A stretch of DNA of 32,995 nucleotides from Brevundimonas sp. (GTDB taxonomy: Bacteria > Pseudomonadota > Alphaproteobacteria > Caulobacterales > Caulobacteraceae). The DNA lies in assembly GCF_013912065.1 (NCBI RefSeq), contig NZ_JACESA010000025.1:1-32995 (forward strand). Reading direction: 5' to 3'. Shown one piece after another: positions 30,035 to 32,995 of this stretch. How positions within the stretch are numbered: position 1 is the stretch's first letter; each line of letters begins with the position of its first letter. Position numbers and translations under genes: made by a program. The notes under the pieces are model-generated. The model searched no databases, had not been told where the DNA came from, and worked only from the letters and a program-made list of their open reading frames with translations.

Positions 30035-30586
30035 TCAAGGCGCCGTGCGCGAAGGCGCCTGGATCGAGGCGACCAGCCGCTCGATATCGGCCTGGTTCAC
30101 CAACGGCCCCGACTGTTTGGCGGTGATCCGGCCCATGGCGTCGACGGCGAAGGTCTCGGGTACGCCGGATATGCCCAGGTCCAGCCCGGCCCGGCCCTCG
30201 CGGTCCACCAGGACCATGGAATAGGGATCGCCCATCTCGTCCAGGAAGGCGCGCGTAGCGACGGGCTCGTCCTTGTAGGCCACGCCGACGACGGCGATCC
30301 CGCGCGCCTTCAGCGTCAGCAGCTGCGGGTGTTCGATCCGGCAGGGGGCGCACCAGGAGGCGAAGACATTGACCAGCATGGGCCGACCGACGCCGGCGGT
30401 CTTCAGGTCCAGCTGGGCGGGTCCGGCCGTGTCGCCCTCCAGCATGGGCAGGACGGTCTCGGGGATGGGCTGGCCGACCATGGCGTCGGGCTTGAAGGCC
30501 GGATCGCGCTTCAGCGACCAGCCGACGAACAGGGCCGCGAGGGCGGCCAGAACGACCAGGGGCAGGAGCGCCAGCCAGCGGTTCAT
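30035..30586 (-). CDS. ccmG: Thiol:disulfide interchange protein CcmG/DsbE (TlpA-like)
   Basis: CcmG is a membrane-anchored thioredoxin that keeps apocytochrome c cysteines reduced for haem attachment in the periplasm. The 183-residue protein has one N-terminal membrane helix (about residues 5-23) and a thioredoxin fold with the active site WCAPC (C79, C82) in VNVFASWCAPCRIEHP. Later motifs YKDEP and GVPETFAVDAMGRI, with the cis-proline after GV, are typical of DsbE. The ATG at 30586 overlaps the ccmD stop in ATGA. The open frame extends upstream through the ccmD repeats, but that stretch is out of family. A 7-bp inverted repeat (AGGCGCC, 30038-30044, with GGCGCCT, 30054-30060) covers the last codons and may end transcription. 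ccmE, ccmF and ccmH are not in this window. Confidence 0.9.
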   Translation of the reverse strand: MNRWLALLPLVVLAALAALFVGWSLKRDPAFKPDAMVGQPIPETVLPMLEGDTAGPAQLDLKTAGVGRPMLVNVFASWCAPCRIEHPQLLTLKARGIAVVGVAYKDEPVATRAFLDEMGDPYSMVLVDREGRAGLDLGISGVPETFAVDAMGRITAKQSGPLVNQADIERLVASIQAPSRTAP

Positions 30587-30873
30587 TCTTCGGGTCCTAC
30601 CGCGCGTTGCGCTGCTTGAGGACTTTCTTGTGGTCCTACCGCGCTTCGCGCTGCTTGAGGACTTTGTTGTTGTCCTACCGTGCTTCGCGCTGCTTGAGGA
30701 CGAGGGGTGTCTGTTTCTTCTGGCGAGGCGTCTGTTTCCAGCCGGTCCAGTTCGCGCTTCCATTTGCGGGAGGCGATCAGGGCGCGGACGGTCAGGGCGG
30801 CGAGGACCAGGGCGCTGACGCCCCAGGCGGGCCAGACGAAGGCGGCGTAGGGGCTCATGTCCAGATCGGGCAT
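30583..30873 (-). CDS. ccmD: Haem exporter protein CcmD with repeat-derived C-terminal tail
   Basis: CcmD is a small membrane protein that helps release holo-CcmE from CcmABC. The first about 55 residues fit the family: MSPYAAFVWPAWGVSALVLAAL is one transmembrane helix, followed by a basic RKWKRELDRLE stretch. The protein is 96 residues, longer than the usual 50-70, because of a tail with three 13-residue units of the type SPQAARSAVGPQE, coded by 39-bp DNA repeats. I place the start at the ATG at 30873, which overlaps the ccmC stop in TGATG. The tail is predicted disordered and is probably not needed for function. The stop overlaps the ccmG start. Confidence 0.8.
   Translation of the reverse strand: MPDLDMSPYAAFVWPAWGVSALVLAALTVRALIASRKWKRELDRLETDASPEETDTPRPQAARSTVGQQQSPQAARSAVGPQESPQAAQRAVGPEE
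30594..30701 (-). repeat. Three 39-bp tandem palindromic repeats inside the 3' end of ccmD
   Basis: Units start at 30594, 30633 and 30672. Each contains the inverted pair GTCCT...AGGAC and an inner GCGC-TTC-GCGC type palindrome. Units 1 and 2 differ at a few bases; unit 3 diverges after 30701. They are read in frame as 13-residue repeats. The structure resembles a dispersed REP-type unit that was amplified within a gene. Confidence 0.8.
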
Positions 30874-31592
30874 CAGGCCTCCAGAGCTCGACGGGCGCGC
30901 AGGGTGACGACGCGGCGGCGGCGGATCTCGGTGCGGATCGCGGTCAGCCACAGGGCCGCGAACAGCACCCCATAGGCCGCCAGCATGGTCAGAAACGGCG
31001 GCAGATAGACGGGGTCCAGGCCCGATGAGCCGGGCGTCAGGAAGCTGGCGGGCTGGTGCAGGGTGTTCCACCAGTCGACCGAGAATTTGACGATCGGCAG
31101 GTTGATCAGCCCGACCAGGCCGAGCACGGCGGCGGCGCGCGCGCCCTTCTGCTCGTCGTCGATCGAGGCCCTGAGCGCCATATAGCCGAGGTAGAAGAGG
31201 AACAGGACCAGCACGCTGGTCAGCCGCGCGTCCCAAACCCACCAGGTCCCCCACATGGGCTGGCCCCACAGCGAGCCGGTGAACAGGGCCAGGGCGGTGA
31301 AGGCGGCGCCGGGCAGGGCGGCGGCGCGGGCGGCGGCGTCGGCCAGGGCGTGACGGAAGACCAGGGCGAAGAAACTTGAAACGCCGAGCGCGGCGTAGGC
31401 CCCGAGGCCCAGGCTGGCGGCGGGCACATGGACGAACATGATCCGCACCGTGTCGCCCTGCTGATAGTCGGCGGGCACGGTGAAGCTGAGCCAGGTTCCC
31501 ACGGCCAGCAGCACGGCGGCGACGGTCCACAGCACCGGCGTCAGCGGGCCGGTGAAGCGCATGAAACGCTGCGGGTTGGACAGGCCGAACAT
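30873..31592 (-). CDS. ccmC: Haem exporter protein CcmC
   Basis: CcmC is the membrane protein that presents haem to CcmE in cytochrome c maturation. The 239-residue protein has six transmembrane segments and the tryptophan-rich haem-handling motif WGTWWVWD (residues 114-121). It also has the two expected external histidines, H55 in FVHVP and H179 in WNTLHQPAS. Length is normal. The ATG at 31592 begins MFGLSNPQRF. It follows ccmB after a 48-bp gap, the only real gap in this operon, and its stop overlaps ccmD by one base. It acts with CcmA, CcmB and CcmD at the inner membrane. Confidence 0.95.
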   Translation of the reverse strand: MFGLSNPQRFMRFTGPLTPVLWTVAAVLLAVGTWLSFTVPADYQQGDTVRIMFVHVPAASLGLGAYAALGVSSFFALVFRHALADAAARAAALPGAAFTALALFTGSLWGQPMWGTWWVWDARLTSVLVLFLFYLGYMALRASIDDEQKGARAAAVLGLVGLINLPIVKFSVDWWNTLHQPASFLTPGSSGLDPVYLPPFLTMLAAYGVLFAALWLTAIRTEIRRRRVVTLRARRALEA

Positions 31593-31640
31593 CGGTTCAG
31601 CGCTTACGCGGCGTCGCGGCGACGGGCAAGCACATGCGCG

Positions 31641-32351
31641 TCACCCCTGGGCGTTCCGCACCGCCGCCGCTCCGGCGAAGGCGGCGATGACGCCCGCGAA
31701 CAGGACATAGGCGCCGAGGAAGGCCAGGGCGGGGGCGGGCGACTGGCCCGAGGCGGCCCGCTCCAGCGCCCCCGCGCCGAAGACGACCGGCGGGATGAAC
31801 AGGGGCAGGACCACGACGGCGATCAACAGGCCGCCGCGCTTCGCGCCCAGCGCCAGGGCGGCGCCCAGGGTTCCGGTGCAGGCGAAGCCGGCGCCCCCGA
31901 TCAGGGCCGACAGGGCGGTCAGGGGCGCCAGTGACAGGGGCAGGCCCAGGGCCAGGGCGGCGACGGGGGCGGTCAGGGCCAGGGGCAGGCCGACGGCGAT
32001 CCACTGGGCCAGGGCCTTGATCAGCACGACCGATTCCAGGGGCAGATGGCCGAGCGCTAGCAGGTCCAGCGCCCCGTCGTCCAGGTCGCGCTCGAACAGC
32101 CGCTCCAGCGACAGCAGCGAGGCCAGGGCCAGGGCCAGCCAGGCGACGCCGCCCGCGACCGGCGAAAGCGTGCGCGGATCGCCGCCCACAGCCAGGGGCA
32201 GGACGGCGGTCAGACAGGCGAAGAAGCCGCAGGCCAGCAACGGTCCTCCGCCCCCGCTCCAGGCCAGGTCCAGCTCCCGCTCCAGCAGCACGCGGGTCGC
32301 GCCGCGCAGGCCGGGCGGGCGGGGTTCGGGGTCGATCGGCGGGCGGCTCAT
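31641..32351 (-). CDS. ccmB: Haem exporter protein CcmB
   Basis: CcmB is the permease-like subunit of the CcmABCD complex that uses ATP to free haem-loaded CcmE. The 236-residue protein has about six transmembrane helices. The segments [25 protein letters not shown] and [15 protein letters not shown] are typical of the family. The ATG at 32351 ([10 protein letters not shown]) overlaps the ccmA stop by four bases; the N-terminal about 15 residues are Pro-rich and longer than in many CcmB proteins. The open frame reads further upstream only as a shadow of ccmA. Confidence 0.93.
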   Translation of the reverse strand: MSRPPIDPEPRPPGLRGATRVLLERELDLAWSGGGGPLLACGFFACLTAVLPLAVGGDPRTLSPVAGGVAWLALALASLLSLERLFERDLDDGALDLLALGHLPLESVVLIKALAQWIAVGLPLALTAPVAALALGLPLSLAPLTALSALIGGAGFACTGTLGAALALGAKRGGLLIAVVVLPLFIPPVVFGAGALERAASGQSPAPALAFLGAYVLFAGVIAAFAGAAAVRNAQG

Positions 32352-32971
32352 GTCAGGCCTCCCAGGTCGAGGGTGCGGGCCGGGATGGGCAGGGGGTCGT
32401 GGACGGCCGCCAGGATCAGGCCGTCGGCGGCCAGATGACGGCGCATCTGGACCGCGAAGGCCTCGCGCCAGCGGGCGTCCAGCGGGGCCATGGGCTCGTC
32501 CAGCAGCCACAGGGCGCGCGGCGATCCGACCAGTCGGCCCATGGCCAGGCGGCGGCGCTGGCCGGCGGACAGGCGGCGGACCTCCAGATCCAGCAGTGGC
32601 GTCAGGCCGAAGGCCTCGACCGCGTGATCCAATCCGTATTGGGTGTGGCCCAGCCAGTCGCACTGGAAGCCCAGTTCCTCGCGCGCCGTCCGCCCGGTCT
32701 TCAACCCGTCCTGGTGGGCGAGGAAATGGGTTTCGCGGCCGCGCGCCAGCCGCTCGTCCAGTGGATTGCCGTCGCCGTCGTGGAAGGCGACCGTGCCGGC
32801 GTCGGGGCGCAGCAGACCGGCGATGGTTCGCAGCAGACTGGTCTTGCCGGCGCCGTTTGCGCCCGTCAGCATCACGGCCTCCCCGGCGTGGAGGCGCATG
32901 TCGAGGCCGTGGAACAGCCGGCGCTCGCCCCGCGAGACAGTCAGGTCGGAGATCGAGAGGGCGTGGATCAT
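32348..32971 (-). CDS. ccmA: Haem ABC exporter ATP-binding protein CcmA
   Basis: CcmA is the ATPase of the CcmABCD complex in cytochrome c maturation. The 207-residue protein has Walker A GANGAGKT at 37-44, signature LSAGQRRR at 134-141, and Walker B LWLLDEP at 154-160, followed by MAPLD. The length is normal for CcmA. The ATG at 32971 has a GGGAGGGAGA run about 14 bases upstream, near the window edge. It is the first gene of ccmA-B-C-D-G in the transcription direction; any upstream promoter lies outside the window. Confidence 0.94.
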   Translation of the reverse strand: MIHALSISDLTVSRGERRLFHGLDMRLHAGEAVMLTGANGAGKTSLLRTIAGLLRPDAGTVAFHDGDGNPLDERLARGRETHFLAHQDGLKTGRTAREELGFQCDWLGHTQYGLDHAVEAFGLTPLLDLEVRRLSAGQRRRLAMGRLVGSPRALWLLDEPMAPLDARWREAFAVQMRRHLAADGLILAAVHDPLPIPARTLDLGGLT

Positions 32972-32995
32972 GACGGCGGCATTCTCCCTCCCCGG

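Noticed and set aside
30594-30701. CRISPR array
   Set aside because: Units are contiguous 39-bp tandem repeats without distinct spacers, lie inside ccmD, and no cas gene is present.
30587-30763. Longer CcmG start giving an Arg/Ser-rich N-terminus with repeats
   Set aside because: The repeats are the ccmD 39-bp units read in another frame. The ATG at 30586 gives the normal membrane anchor and overlaps the ccmD stop.

Overview
The window is very GC-rich, densely coded DNA from an alphaproteobacterium, most likely a member of the Caulobacterales such as Brevundimonas. This assignment is an inference from gene content and order: an ftsE-ftsX-ydcF-plsC cluster, a DUF2125/chorismate mutase-like/hisC cluster, MJ0042 zinc-ribbon and BA14K proteins, a ccmABCD-G operon, and many short palindromic intergenic repeats. 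I see no phage, plasmid, transposase, CRISPR or rRNA. One tRNA (Gly-GCC) is present. The content is mainly chromosomal housekeeping with a few accessory-looking genes.

Layout. 1-5.6 kb (+): the 3' part of a DinG/XPD-type helicase gene, then a coupled trio of DUF2125 protein, divergent chorismate mutase-like protein and hisC. 5.6-10.6 kb (-): an acyltransferase of visibly lower GC, then (in transcription order) ftsE-ftsX-ydcF-plsC-mipA, linked by overlaps or short gaps. 10.7-12.2 kb (+): a zinc-ribbon membrane protein with a histidine-rich tail and an HPRT-like phosphoribosyltransferase. 12.2-13.8 kb (-): a secreted protein with an HExxH metallopeptidase motif. 13.9-15.6 kb (+): the rplU-rpmA ribosomal operon, with a promoter, a terminator-like leader hairpin and a 3' terminator, then a GNAT acetyltransferase. 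15.6-17.1 kb (-): a possible small membrane protein, a BA14K-type secreted protein and a lipoprotein. 17.3-19.0 kb (+): threonine dehydratase overlapping an FKBP-type isomerase lipoprotein. 19.0-19.5 kb: a gene-free convergent gap with palindromic units and a cluster of GTGCAA motifs. 19.5-20.6 kb (-): queG. 20.8-22.1 kb (+): a DUF350 membrane protein and a membrane-anchored trypsin-like protease. 22.2-26.0 kb (-): an M16 peptidase and an isoaspartyl peptidase/asparaginase. 26.1-28.5 kb: a quinone oxidoreductase-like enzyme (+), a DUF1232 protein (-) and a short-chain dehydrogenase (+). 28.7-29.7 kb (+): tRNA-Gly and an M48 lipoprotein peptidase. 29.7-33 kb (-): a small Pro/Ala-rich protein, then the cytochrome c maturation genes ccmA-B-C-D-G.

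Functionally the window is dominated by envelope biology: division and peptidoglycan control (FtsEX), phospholipid acylation, outer-membrane and lipoprotein factors, periplasmic folding and proteolysis, and cytochrome c maturation. Amino-acid metabolism (hisC, chorismate mutase-like, ilvA) and translation (rplU, rpmA, tRNA-Gly, queG) make up most of the rest.

I found no clear new multi-gene system. The strongest non-genic signals are a terminator-shaped hairpin between a good promoter and rplU, a perfect 16-bp palindrome between a lipoprotein gene and ilvA, palindromic units with compensatory base changes, a cluster of GTGCAA motifs between convergent genes, and a 39-bp palindromic repeat that has become the coding tail of ccmD.
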